This document shows, one piece after another, positions 22,468 to 33,703 of a stretch of 64,000 nucleotides of DNA. Origin of the DNA: Bullera alba (Eukaryota; Basidiomycota; Tremellomycetes; Tremellales; Bulleraceae); contig BCIX01000001.1 in the NCBI GenBank assembly GCA_001600095.1, positions 6,969,198 through 7,033,197 on the forward strand. The letters are read 5' to 3'. The position numbers were made by a program, and so were the translations under genes. Below the pieces are notes generated by a model that saw only the letters and a program-made list of their open reading frames with translations, was not told the DNA's origin and made no database searches. Within the stretch, counting starts at the first letter, position 1. Each line of letters begins with the position of its first letter.

Positions 22468-23510
22468 ATTTGTAATCCGAACATGTACCCGACCGGATGA
22501 ACCCAATTAGACGCGATCAAATCAGCTGAAACGGGAAGGTGGGCGTTCATTCAAGCTTAGGGGATTACTCAGCCAATCCGCCTGGGCCAGTCCGTCCTGT
22601 CATCTCCCGTCATGCTGAGTAAGGCGGTTCCTCTTGCGGGCCTCGCCCTGCCTCGCCCAGCGCGAGAGGATCTGCCGGGTCAGGAATTCGAGATCACGCC
22701 TGTGTCAGATCAAGCAGTCGAAGGATCAGATCACTTCGGCGCGCACTGCAAGAGCAGACGCGAGAGCGCAGACTTGTCGCGTTCGCCTTTCCGTGATCCT
22801 GTCAGGCCCTGTCAGGCCTCGTCAACCGTCAGCCGCGTCCCAGCGCCACGGCACGGCGGTACGCGAAGTTACGCGGTCTTCTCTTGCCCTCCCCGCTCGT
22901 GACACCGTGACAAGGGTGACTGCCTCACACCGCACCGACAGCCCGATAGCCCGGGCAGCCCGATATTTCGGAGATACGCGATGATCCATTCAGCCAGCTC
23001 CTGCAGCTCAGATCCTCTTAGATCCCAGTATAGCTTCTCCTTCGGCCGACCTCGAGCTAAGGGGTCTAATTGGGTGATGTCTGCGAATTTATTAGGCCTA
23101 GGATGAGTCTAGTCCTGGCTAGTCCAGTAGAGTCCAATCGACGCTTTGTAAGCGATGCATTTGGCGCCAGCGACCAGCAGCGATCCCAAGTGACCTGTCA
23201 GGCCTCACTGGTCTTCGAAGTACAGGATCAGGCCCGAGGCCTGATGACCTGATGCATGATGACGGCCGCGCTGTGTATGGAGGCGCGAACGGTCAAGACT
23301 GGCCCGTCTGCCTACACAGCTGTCTACACTAGAATCTATCCCGGCGGGTCCTCATCCGTCCTCCCGCCGCGGAGTCGCGGACTACACCCGGGGGCCGGAC
23401 GGCCACTTCCGAGTCCCTCTAAGTTCCCACTCTGCATCCCGCATCGGGGTCATGTACCCGCAGATCGAACGGAAAAGACCTGGACCCTCCTGGACCGCTC
23501 TTTTCATTCA

Positions 23511-23540
23511 GCTCTGCAAGGCTCTGCAGAGCTCTGCAGC
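23511..23540. repeat. Tandem decamer GCTCTGCARN x3
   Basis: Three head-to-tail copies (GCTCTGCAAG, GCTCTGCAGA, GCTCTGCAGC) with an exact 10-base period. Probably a small slippage repeat. Confidence 0.55.
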
Positions 23541-24112
23541 TTCAATTGTTAACCGGGCCGGATTTCGGGTAAACTCAATTTCCACGTCGGAGATCTCTCG
23601 ATCCCTCGGCCCCTCGGGTTAATTGGTTAATCGAGGTGTAAGAGTATCCGTCGATCCGAGTAGCTGATGCTTTTCGTAGTTTCGCACTGCTCGATGGGCT
23701 GGAGGAATGCGAACAGTACATGAGGTCACGGACAAGGAGATGCATAGGGTGTGGAAGGGTAGATGATGAGAATATTTCAAGCTGCGAAGTAGACGTATGA
23801 ACGTGATAGGGTCTTGCCCGTCCCGCACGCGAGATTGCCTACGCTTGGCGGTATTCTAAACCGACCGTTTCGCATTGGTCTGGGAGGTTGGGGCAGCGAC
23901 TCCGTCTCAAGCGATGACATATCGGTCGAGATCCTCGCGGTGCCGGCCTATCGGCGAAGCGCGAGCCAGTGTACTTGCATTCCATCACGAGTTGAGGTTC
24001 CGCGAGTCGAGGTCACATCGGTGCCCATGGCCGCGTGTGGTCGTTCTGACTGGAAGCCATTGCCATTGCCAGACTGCAAAGACGGAGAGTTGAGTGAATG
24101 ATCGATCTGGGA

Positions 24113-26263
24113 TCATCGGGGTCGTTGCAAGAGGACGACCTTGGGTCGATCCGATTCTCGAGTGGCACCCCCTGCAGGTCTGCCATCTCGACCGTCGCGA
24201 GCATCCCGCGCCTCGCGCGCATCGCGCGCATCGACATCGCGCCTGACTCCATTGGTCCTGTCATCTTGTCGAGTAGGTCTTTGAAGGGGGACAAATTCGC
24301 CTCCAGTTCGCATTCCACCTCGGCCGCCGCCGCCACCTCTTCCTCTACCAGGTATGTCACCGCCGCCGCGACCTCGCCCTCGACCCCTTCCTCGGCCATC
24401 GCGGCCGCGACGGGAGAGGTCACCCTTGCCTCGGGCGGAGATGTCGGACGCAGAGTCGGACTGATCGTCAGGACGTCGACCGCGGTGTGGCGATGGGTGA
24501 TGATGGTGTCCTGGGGGGTGTCCCCTGCTAGGACCATGACCTCGAGGTGGAGGCGGCGGGTGAGGGAAGGGGGGTGGACCTGGGGGTGGATGTCTGGATG
24601 TCGGTCTGGGTGACATGGCCGGTCCTTCCAATGGCGCGACGACTCCATTTGCCGGTAGTGGCGATCTCGCTGCGGTACTTGGGCTAGACAACAATGGCGC
24701 CGGGATCCCGGGTGAAGTCGAGCCCTGGCCTTGAGGTCCGTTGGTCGTCTTTTGTCCCTCTGCCTCTGTTGGTCGACGAAGGAGGATCCTGACTTCTCGC
24801 TCGTCACTCTCTTCGTCCTTCTCTTTACGTCTCCTCCCATCGACCCCGTTCTTGCCTCTCCCGTTTCCATTGCCGTTCCTGCCCCTGGCTCCCCCGCCGC
24901 CGCGACGGGCGTTATCTCCGTGTTCCTCCAGCTCCTCCTCTTCGTCCCGCAGCACCTCGAGCGTGATCTCAAATCGAGTCGCCTCTTGAGAAATCAAGTA
25001 CCCCTCTGCACGCTCGTCGATCCCGGTCGTCTCGCCCTGCCTGACCTCGACATTGAGCGGCGGGTTCGCAACGAAAAGCACGGCTCCGCTGTCGTCGTCT
25101 TCCTCAGGGTCAAACTCGAGGTCCATCGACCGAACCTCATCTTGAGTCTGCGCGTCTTCGCCTCCGAGCCCATCATCCCCATGTGTCTGACTGGCATCAT
25201 CTGGATTGCTTGGGATTGAGGGCGTCTGCGGCTTGTCCTTGTGCGCCAGCTTTAGGAAGAATGCCGCACACCCCAAGATCCTCTCCATCCACGGAGGCAG
25301 ACCCTCTTCGTCGAGCATAGGCACCGGAAGCGTCGAAATAGTGTCCGGGGGACACGTCTCGTCGTCGCGTTGAAGACGTAGACCTCGTCCTCTTTTCTGC
25401 GTTCCGTGGTTGGAGACCTTGTGATGCCTCGACGCGTGCTCGATGTATCGAGTCGCGGACCTTGCTGCGCGAGCCGAGGGCGAGTTTCCAGTCTTCAGCA
25501 GGTCCAGCGTGTGTAAGGCTGTCCACCAGTGTGAGTGGAGGTGTTCTCAATCACCCGTACATCTACTCACCCTCGAGGGGGACGACGACTTCCCAGCCGT
25601 GTCCGACGAGTCTCCTCACAGCTTGCGGGGACCACATGAGTGCAGAGGAGTCCACTACTACCGCCCTCCAAGGCTTCTTCGCCGTCCCCTCGTCCCCGTA
25701 CTCCCCCTTCTTGTGTTTCCTGCGCGCCCCGCGATCATGCTCGCGGCCGTCCCTGTTGTTGTTCCCGCGACCCGGGTCCCCGGCTCGACGGTCTCGGCGA
25801 CCGTGATCGCCCCCATTCAATCTTACATCCGCGTTGATGGGGGACTGGGCGCTCGCAGTATCGGTATCGTCGATCCTGCCTATTGACAATCTCCTGGGTT
25901 TCGCCTTGACGGCTCCTGAGACGACTCTGACATCGGCAATGCCGCCGAGATTATGCTTCTCGCCGCCGTGATATCTTTGGCCCCCAGTGATTTTCTTGCC
26001 AGGTTGCCCCTCGGCGCCCAGGGCTGGGAAATCGGCATCGATCTCTGTCCTGTCGTGAGGGTGTCGTTTGACGATGGGATTGCCACTCGCGTCGAGGGAT
26101 ACAGCGCCGAATTGCGACTCGAGGCGAGTGAGCTGATCGGCGAGATACGACTTTGTCACGGGTTTCGCTTTGCTGGCTTTACCTGTACCGGCCTGAAAGC
26201 AAGTCAATCAGATGTCCGAAGATGCGGACGAATGTGGCTTACTCGATCATCGCGGTCAGGCAT
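24113..26263 (-). CDS. PIN-like domain protein with long RGG/Pro-rich tail
   Basis: Exon 1 (26243-26263) codes only M-P-D-R-D-D-R. The next exons give K-S-Y-L-A-D-Q-L-T-R-L-E-S-Q-F-G and D-A-D-F-P-A-L-G. Then comes a PIN-type segment, W-R-A-V-V-V-D-S-S-A-L-M-W followed by W-E-V-V-V-P-L-E-A-L-H-T-L-D-L-L-K-T-G and S-A-R-A-A-R-S-A-T-R-Y-I. Asp and Glu sit where PIN ribonucleases carry metal-binding acids. The C-terminal half is disordered: acidic, then Pro/His-rich, then dense Arg-Gly repeats, ending V-V-L-L-Q-R-P-R at 24113. This suggests an RNA-binding, perhaps RNA-cleaving protein, but the remaining catalytic acids are not certain, so it may be inactive. Divergent from the mitoribosomal gene. 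Confidence 0.7.
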
Positions 26264-26798
26264 TGTGCTTTTTGGACTTTTATCCCTGCGTCAAGTAGAC
26301 CATGTGAAACGGGTTGGAGAGTTGACTTCTAGTCGTGTTGGTCACCGCTATATGCCCATCTTTGTACTTGTGCTCCTGTAAGCGATCGAATGGTGCCACA
26401 TACGAGATGCGTGATGAAGCTTTGGAGTTGTCGATGTCTCTGCGGATATTGCAGAGTCGATCGTGTCTCGGGAATAGATTTGTGGAGAGCGCTCGAAGTG
26501 ATCTTGTCGATGCCGATAGCTTCTCTCGTCGACGACGTTGGGTGAGAGTGCGACTTGATACCCGCCATAGAGAGTCGTCGAGCATGCGGACAGATGACGG
26601 CTGGAGAAAGGAAGCAAGCGAGTAAGGTAATTTTACGTAAACACGTCAAGAAACCGGTGATGACGTGGGATTAACAAACACAGGGTAGGAGTGATAAGCA
26701 TCCGTGCGGTTGAGTGTCAGGAAATGTTGCAGCGATGTCGCCAATATTGTAGAGAGCGACTTGTTCAACACTCTTACCTACCTCAAACCACCTAGCAC
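26264..26798. promoter_or_regulatory. Divergent promoter, PIN-like/uS7m
   Basis: A 535-base gap between two starts. It contains only short ORFs and no clear TATA box. GATGACGTGGGATTAA occurs at 26659-26674 and again at 46880-46895. Confidence 0.4.
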
Positions 26799-27621
26799 AT
26801 GATGGCATCACTACGGACGTGTCTTCGGGCAAGTGGCTCGTCTCTGAGACAGGCTCAGTTCGCCCGGACAATCACCACAACCTCTCCTATTTTCGACGAC
26901 CAACCTTCTTCCTCCTCCTCTTCCACCTCGGATCGCTCTGGGAGCTTCAAGTCACTGAGCGCGATATTCGACCAGGTCAACGCGCCCACCCCTGGATTAC
27001 CGCTAAACCCACCTTCTGGATCGTATTTCGCCCAAAAGGTCGACGGAGAGGCTAGTACCAGTCGGGGATATAGTCACAAGGCGGTTCCGCCATTGGTCGA
27101 CCCGGTCATTGGGCTGTTCACCAACTTGATGATGATAGACGGGAAGAAGATGGCCGCTCAGAGTCAAATGACGGAGATATTGCAACTCATGTAAGTCGAG
27201 CCGAATATTCGCTCCAACCGGAGCCAGAGCTGACCTGCTTTGTAGACAAGAAACCACCCATGAGCCCGCGGTACCGCTGCTCCATCGAGCAGTCTACCTC
27301 TCCTCGCCGTCCGTCACGCAAATGTCCAGCAAGAGAGCGACGAAAACGACCTTCCTGCCCCGAGCGCTCAATGAGCGGCAGCGCACCCGACAGGCCATTG
27401 CCTGGATATTGAAAGCCTCAGAGAGGGGTCGACAGGGCGGTGCGCCGAGGGCACAGCGGGTCGCAAGGGAGATCCTGGCCGTGCTCGAGGGTCAGAGTGA
27501 TGTGTACAAGTGGCTCGAGGACAGGCATAAGAGCGTCGCGATGAACAGGTACGTGGCGGGGCGCCGGCTTCTTCCTGGGAATGCAAGCTGACTTGATGGT
27601 AGATCCAACTTGAGGACATAG
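26799..27621 (+). CDS. RSM7: Mitochondrial ribosomal protein uS7m (RSM7)
   Basis: Small-subunit mitoribosomal protein that binds the 3' domain of the small rRNA. ATG at 26799 (a second ATG follows at once) begins an Arg/Ser-rich presequence (S-L-R-T-C-L-R-A-S-G) and a Ser-rich linker. The uS7 core follows: V-D-P-V-I-G-L-F-T-N-L-M-M-I-D-G-K-K-M, then R-A-V-Y-L-S-S-P-S-V, P-R-A-L-N-E-R-Q-R-T-R-Q-A-I-A-W-I-L-K-A-S and the C-terminal W-L-E-D-R-H-K-S-V-A-M-N-R. Two introns (near 27190 and 27549-27602). Stop TAG at 27619-27621. Confidence 0.9.
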
Positions 27622-27870
27622 GTCTTTGGGCGATTCGTCCCCGTTGCGAGTAGCCTAGACTTTTGCGGCAGAACAGGCTCACTTCAGCATTGTACCATCA
27701 TATATGCATTGACATCGGTATTCTACGTCCGGCCGGTCTTGTATGCCGATTCTGCTCGTCGTGAGGTCGTTGAGATTTTTGAAGATGGCCACATGTGAGA
27801 TCTTGTAGTCGACGGCAGACTTTCGGTCGCGCCAGTGGAATGCTGCTTCCTGAATGGTATCCTCTAGCGT

Positions 27871-29044
27871 CTATTGCTTCTGCTTCTTCTTCTTTGGCTG
27901 CTCGTCTTCCGCCTCGAGATCGACACTTCCCTCATCCGTATCCTCGTCGAGCTCATCCTCTGCGAAAGACTCGTCGTCGGAAGCTCCTTCGGCGGTACCA
28001 TTGTAGAAGTCGAACGCGTCCGGGAGGATCTCATCTTGAAGAGTGATACCGATCTACCCATCGCCACAAGGTCAGCAACCTCGCCCAACTTGCTCGACAT
28101 CGTGGAACTCACGCCAAATGGATCTTCGTCGTCCTGGAAGAACCAGAAGAACGACCCTTGGTCACCTTCATATTCCTCATCGGAGCCAGCATCCTCGACG
28201 TTGATCGTCGTTCTGGGCTGCTTGGCACAAAGGTCGACGTCGTCCGACTTCCAATCGATCTTCGTTCCCTAGACCTACAGTCAGTACGCTGCATTTTTAA
28301 ATGTTCAATTTAGCACCCACCTTTGGCTCTAAAAGGTCAGAGTCGTACGCGGCCATCTCAGCCGTAACACGTCCATCCTCTGGTGCTGGCTTGACGCCCT
28401 TTGGCAGACTGTACGTCTTCGACAGGGTCGAGTTGGTGAAGTATGGGTTTTCACGGAAGTGCTGAAATTTTATCAGCTGGTATACTACTAGATCGAGTAG
28501 CGAATAGCGGAGTAGCTCACAAAGACAATCTCGAAAGGTCGGGGATCCTTCTCATCCTGCTTTAGCTCAATGTCGGACAAGTACGACAAGGCATGTTGAT
28601 CCGAAGTCGAGGAGATGAATTGTTTCAGGACCGAGTGCTGGACCTAATCACAATGCGATCAGCACTGGTGTTTATGAACATCTTTAGAGGGCATCAATTG
28701 ATATCCCCAGATAGGGCCATGGCTCACCAGGACCCAGAGCCAGAAGCCGGAAACGTCCTTGACGATGGGCTTGATGTTGGACAGATGCTCCAAAGTCTCC
28801 TTGACCGCAAGTCGCATCCATCTGAACTTGTTCTCTCCGCTCACTGACCTACTGTCAGCCATTACCTCTTGTAAGCGGCTCGGCGGCCTACTTACAACGC
28901 TCGAGCTGGGATACTTGCTCGGGGGAAAGGTCTGCCATGAGATATACGTCAGCCGCGGTTTCAAGCAAGCTCGAAGGGAGTGGTAGAGCTTCATGTGTGG
29001 TACGCACCGGCTGGACCTAAGGTGAAGTTACTGATGTCGGCCAT
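27871..29044 (-). CDS. SET/NAP-family histone chaperone
   Basis: Nucleosome assembly protein family member closest in layout to SET/TAF-I and Vps75. The ATG at 29044 gives M-A-D-I-S-N-F-T-L-G-P-A. A helix follows, leading to the NAP core with K-P-I-V-K-D-V-S-G-F-W-L-W-V-L, a short helical repeat region, S-Y-L-S-D-I-E-L-K, F-E-I-V-F-H-F-R-E-N-P-Y-F-T-N and D-D-E-D-P-F-G. The C-terminal tail is strongly acidic and ends with a basic K-K-K-K-Q-K-Q, a likely nuclear signal. About six introns; stop TAG at 27871-27873. Its expected role is handling H2A-H2B or H3-H4 during chromatin assembly. Tail-to-tail with uS7m. Confidence 0.9.
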
Positions 29045-29438
29045 GTTGATTTCTGCTTCTCTCCGCAGGTTTTAGGGCGATGTGTGGTGTGAGTACTGAT
29101 GTCAGTGGAATGCAGGATCAAAGCAGGATTCACTGGCTCATGTTCAACTTTTAAGACGCGTCGAAGGTGGAGTGATGTTGGGCCCAAATTAAATGATCCC
29201 TCCTGTCGCCCACGTGGTGAGGCATCAGCCTCCCTTGTAAGCTGTCCTAAATCCTGCTGTCCGCGGCGGGTAGACTCTAGCTCGGACCTCAGCATGGTGG
29301 TCGCATCGTGACCGGGAGACCCCCTTGCGCGATGCATATGATCCACCGCGCTCGTACTTCAGCCAGTACACGTTACATACCCCTGCGATCTTCCTTGACC
29401 TCTTTTTGCCACTCGACCTCCATGGATCCCTTCCACGT
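29045..29438. promoter_or_regulatory. Upstream region of the SET/NAP gene
   Basis: A 394-base gap to the 3' end of the next minus-strand gene. It contains CACGTG at 29211-29216. No gene seen. Confidence 0.4.
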
Positions 29439-30993
29439 TCACGCCCACTCGCCTTCGAGCGCCTCGATCTCTGTATCTCGCTTACTCATTCCCAGCTCCT
29501 TCATTGCTTCGTCAATACTGACGCTCTCCTGCTCGGCATCCTTGTCCAGGTCGTCTTCCACCTTCTCTCCGTCTTTCCCGAGCGAATCGGCGAGCTCGTG
29601 CGGCGATGTCAGGACGAGCACTTCCGCCCCGGAGTAGTTCAGCAGGGAAGGCGGGTTCGCCGGGATCCATCTCCTGCTACCGAAGAGCTCCTTCAGCCCG
29701 GGCGGGTACTAGAGTTTGAGCATGCGTCAGTGACCTCTTCAGCGCGGATCCCCAGCGACTTGATAGGAGTCGACCCACTTGAGCTCGCTTGTCACGAGGC
29801 AGACTCGCTGCACGGGGATTGCCCCCACCTTCAACATCTGGATCTTTGACTTGTAGCAGCACCGCACCCTTCTCCTCAATACCCAACTCCTTCTGAACAG
29901 CACCAAAGTCCTCGTGTACAGGAGTAGTGATCTCATAGGCCAGAAGGAGCTTGAAGTCCCTCTGTCGATCCGTGCTGGGATCGTCGGCCTTTTCGTCTCG
30001 AGGCGAGTGGAGGATATAATGGCCCCTAGCGGCGGGTCTCGCTGCCGGCTGGTGTCGCTTACCTAGATGCGGATCCGAACTCAGTATAGATCTGCTGTCA
30101 GGTCGTCGGACTTACCCCTCGTCTTGGTGTCATAGTCGTAAGCGCCGAATGCATCCTTGAGCTTTGACTTGTCTTCACCAGTACTCCCAACCAGACCCCA
30201 CATCACGGACCGTTTGGCGTTGGGGTCGGGGAGTCTCTTCTTGCCGACCTCGATGATCCGGTGGTAGTGCCCTTTGTCGTACGGCGGGGAGTTGGGTATC
30301 AAGAGGATGTGGAATCTGAACGAGCAACATCAGCGTGTTGCCAGATCTCGCTCCGCTATGACCTACTTTGACACATCATCGATTGAGTCAACCTCGTCCA
30401 CGTCGATTTTCGGTCGGTAAAGGAAGTAGACGTGTCCTGACTCGAGGGTGCCTACAGAGTGCCGAATGCCGAGTCAACGACACCCCTCGCAAAGGAGATA
30501 TGCCTACCATGCTTAGGCTCCTCTAGTTCTCCAGCCACACCCTCCTCCTTCAGGTCGATCTCATCGCCCTACTTGCCGATCAACAGGGTCCACTGCATGA
30601 CGAAGTCGAGGGACCACCCACCTCCTGCTTGGTCTCCCCCTTTCCACTCCTGTGAACTTCCGACTGCTGCTTATCCGTAGCTTCCTGTGGCTTTCCCCTC
30701 TCCTGCTCTACTCCCCTAGCCTTCTGGTCCTTCTCGTCCCGCTTGGCCTTCTCCTCTTGGGAGATCTCCTCGGTGTCCCCGCTTCGATACTGGACTTTCA
30801 CGGTCTCTTCCCCCTTTTCTCCCTCGCCGGAATCCTCCTTCTTCTCGTCCTTCAAGCCGATCTCGCCATTGTCGTTGGCTTGGAGGTGACCGTCCTTCGT
30901 TTTGGGCTTCTTCGCCGGAGCCGAGTCGGTCGATGCTGACCGCTTGTCCCCGGCCTGCGGTTCGTCCGTCTTTTTTGACCTTGTAGAGACCAT
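29439..30993 (-). CDS. Conserved fungal nuclear-type protein (often labelled BTB-domain transcription factor)
   Basis: The ATG at 30993 starts a Lys/Asp/Glu-rich, disordered head (M-V-S-T-R-S-K-K-T-D-E, then P-A-K-K-P-K-T-K, a likely nuclear signal). The conserved core reads H-G-T-L-E-S-G-H-V-Y-F-L-Y-R-P-K-I-D-V-D-E-V, S-I-D-D-V-S-K-F-H-I-L-L-I-P, H-Y-H-R-I-I-E-V-G-K-K-R-L-P-D and G-H-Y-I-L-H-S-P-R. After it come Y-P-P-G-L-K-E-L-F-G-S-R-R-W-I-P-A-N-P-P and an acidic C-terminal helix. Homologues in filamentous fungi carry the BTB label by annotation habit; I see no BTB fold here. About five introns. Stop at 29439-29441. Function unknown. Confidence 0.75.
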
Positions 30994-31401
30994 ATCGACA
31001 CACTCTAATGCTGAGCAGGAATGAGGTTGATGTATCCAATGGCTACCGGAGACTCGAGTCTCACTCTGGCGTCTGACCTGTCACATGTCAACACCGTCAG
31101 CGATCGTCATGACGACAGACTCACAGAGGCCAGAACGGGGGAACATGGAAAGTGGAGGTCAAGCCACGTGGGTAACGTAAATACCCCAGGGGTGCTCGAG
31201 ATTCGCCACCCACCCATGCAATGACGGCAGTATCCGCAATCGTCCATCGTCCACGCATCGTTCACCACGGTGGCACGGTCGGCGGTTGTCTCTAACTACC
31301 AACAACATTCACTGCGATCCGTATAGAACACCCCATCCGGTCCTGGTCCCAGATAGGGCAGAAGGACAACCGCCAAACAGCAACGGCTTCATCCAAACAC
31401 C
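30994..31401. promoter_or_regulatory. Divergent promoter, conserved nuclear-type gene/ATG15
   Basis: A 408-base gap between two starts, with CACGTG at 31165-31170. No gene seen. Confidence 0.4.
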
Positions 31402-33207
31402 ATGCACATCCCCTTGATCACCACGCTCACCGCTCAACTGCTCCCCTTCTTCTCCACGCAACCTACAACTCCTCCCGCCGCTCCCCATAGCGTCACCTTA
31501 CGCCCTATCCACGCCCACGGGCATCGATTCCACGGGAACGACACCCGCCCTCAGCTCCTCTTCCAAGATGCCACCCATCCCAGCTCATTCATCTCCCTTC
31601 CTCCCGCATCTCTCGACGGAGAGGAAATATACCTAGATCGTCCAAAGCCGGATATCGCCTCTGAGTCACTCACCATCCGAACCAAGGTGATCAAGATCCG
31701 ACGCCCTCTGATCAAACCCCCGTCCATGACTTCATGGGGTATATCGGCGCAGTACAGGCGTCGCCGGAAGGACACCTCGGAGGGGCGATTGCCACCCTTA
31801 CCCATCGGAACCCGCGGGGACAATGCCTCGGAGGTCTGGAGAGCGCCGAATTACGAGGACGAAGCGGAGAATGGAGTGTACGATGGCTGGGAGGATGTAG
31901 ATGTCGTCGCGCCCGATGTCCACGATAGGCAGACCCTGATTACCCTGGCTAAAATGACCAGCGATGCGTATACGACTCCCGATCAGGCAGATTGGTATCC
32001 CCTCGGCAAGCACTGGAACGCGACTACGCCATTCGGCTGGGAGCCTGACTCGGATGGGCTCAGAGGGCATATCGTGAGCTGGCGTGACAGTGCTGTGCGC
32101 TAGTAGCTGACTGACCTCTTATCAGTTCGCCGATCCGACAAACTCCACTGTGGTGATTTCGATCAAAGGGACTTCCGCGGGTGTACTGGGCTCGGGGGGA
32201 CCTACAGCTAAGAACGACAAGTACAATGTGAGCTTTCTTTCTCTCATCTTGCGTCAGTATCCAAGCTCACCTCTGTTCCAGGATAATCTCCTCTTCTCGT
32301 GCTGCTGTGCACGCGTCGACTTTTCCTGGACACCAGTGTGCGATTGTTACGCCGGGGGTTACAAGTGCCAACAGACATGTCTCGAAGATGCTCTTGTCAA
32401 CGACAGCGTGTACGCTACCGTCGGAACGGTGGGTATCTAAAGCTGAGACTGACCGTATTGCTGCTCAAAGCTGACACTGCATCTAGAACCTCTACAACAA
32501 CGTCACGTACATGTACCCAAACGCCTCGATCTGGCTCGTGGGCCACTCAGTATGTAAACTGCGTCGCGAAAACAACGACGATAGCTGATAGATATAGCTT
32601 GGCGGATCACTCGCTGCTCTAGTCGGGTTATCGTTTGGCGCGCCAGCACTCACGGTCGAGGCACCAGGAGACCGACTACCCGCATCCCGACTACACCTAC
32701 CCCTTCCACCTGGAATGCCGGCGGAAATGACGGGAATCACCCATGTCTACCATACTGCCGATCCGATCCCGATGGGCGCTTGCACTGGCACATACTCTGG
32801 CTGCTACGCCGTCGGATTCGCCATGGAGAGTTCGTGCCATACCGGCCAAACCATCCTCTATGATACGGTGACTGTCAAGGGCTGGGCGGTGGACGTCCGG
32901 ACGCATCGAATCGGGGAAGTCATCAACAAGGTCTTAGCGGATCCATGGCCAGTGGGCGATGAGCTGAACGAGGAATCCGCAGTTAAGAAGCATACTGGTC
33001 TCTTTGGGTGGTGGCCGAGGAGGGGACCACCGAAAGATGACAAGGGACATGACGACGGTGACGACTGGGATAAGCACGGGGGTGTACCGGCTCCCAAGGC
33101 GGAGAGCAATTGTACCGACTGCTACAAGTGGTGAGTCCTGACACGGTGAGAGGTGTATGTACTGAGACGTCGATCTTTGCAGGGAGTTTGGAGAGCATCA
33201 GACATGA
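31402..33207 (+). CDS. ATG15: ATG15 vacuolar phospholipase (class 3 lipase)
   Basis: Lipase that breaks down autophagic and multivesicular bodies inside the vacuole. The ATG at 31402 begins a signal-anchor-like segment (P-L-I-T-T-L-T-A-Q-L-L-P-F-F). Diagnostic features are A-K-M-T-S-D-A-Y, F-G-W, V-V-I-S-I-K-G-T-S, the Cys-rich F-S-C-C-C-A-R-V-D-F-S-W-T-P-V-C-D-C, and the nucleophile elbow W-L-V-G-H-S-L-G-G. Then come H-T-A-D-P-I-P-M-G with the probable catalytic Asp, a later Thr-His-Arg-Ile, and an acidic/His-rich tail with a C-T-D-C-Y-K-W motif. Several introns, the last near 33133-33181. Stop TGA at 33205-33207. Length and order match fungal ATG15. Confidence 0.93.
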
Positions 33208-33703
33208 GGTAGTGGGAGTTGAGGATCGAGACCTGCAAGCATTGGACGAAGAGGATCCCGTTGTCATCAGTACTTAGCTGTATGTACTCGTAGTAGAATA
33301 GCCTCGCTCCGTGGCCATGGTCCGTAGCCTGATGTGTATGTATGTACAGAAAGTGTATTGGGATGGTCCTTTGGAAATGGCTAGTTTCCAACCCCCACCC
33401 CGGCCCTGAGCCTAAAAGATCCGCAAGATCGGAATGCCGGCTCTTATCGGCCCAGGGTGGGGGCGCAGGGAGAGCAGGGAGCTGATAACAGAAATGCTTA
33501 TTTTCCAACAGGAGCGCGTCGATTTTCCAATAACAGTGGTACCACAAGGGATTAAATTCCAACAACGGGCGACGACGAGCACCGATTCGATGGCGAGCAG
33601 AGTAGGGGGGAAGGGGGATCGAAACTATTTACCCCCTTCTTCATCTCATCTCTCCCCACCACCATCTCTCATCGCGAGCTGAAGACCCGTTGGACAGCTC
33701 ATC
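33208..33703. promoter_or_regulatory. ATG15 3' region and GCV2 promoter
   Basis: A 496-base gap between tandem plus-strand genes. It has TTTCCAA-type words repeated near 33370, 33500 and 33525, and a pyrimidine-rich leader near 33635-33665. No gene. Confidence 0.35.

Larger units (their letters stand above)
21785..24112. other. Long gene-free region upstream of the acidic protein
   Basis: The largest stretch without a confident gene. 21785-22123 is open in the acidic-protein frame but has no ATG. From 22124 there is a CT-rich leader-like part with a possible TATA (TTATATTC on the minus strand near 22366), an AT-rich dyad (22444-22467), many short GTCAGGCC-type words around 22800, and a tandem decamer (23511-23540). 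ORFs here are short and uncharacteristic. Confidence 0.4.

Noticed and set aside
22612..22984. Two overlapping plus-strand ORFs of about 100 codons
   Set aside because: Arg/Ala/Pro-rich translation typical of non-coding GC-rich DNA, with no splice-linked neighbours.
24098..24613. 171-codon Ala/Ser-rich plus-strand ORF
   Set aside because: Antisense to the RGG-repeat tail of the PIN-like protein, whose codon bias creates it.
29308..29849. Two overlapping plus-strand ORFs of 109 and 174 codons
   Set aside because: Antisense to the conserved gene at 29439-30993 and without motifs.
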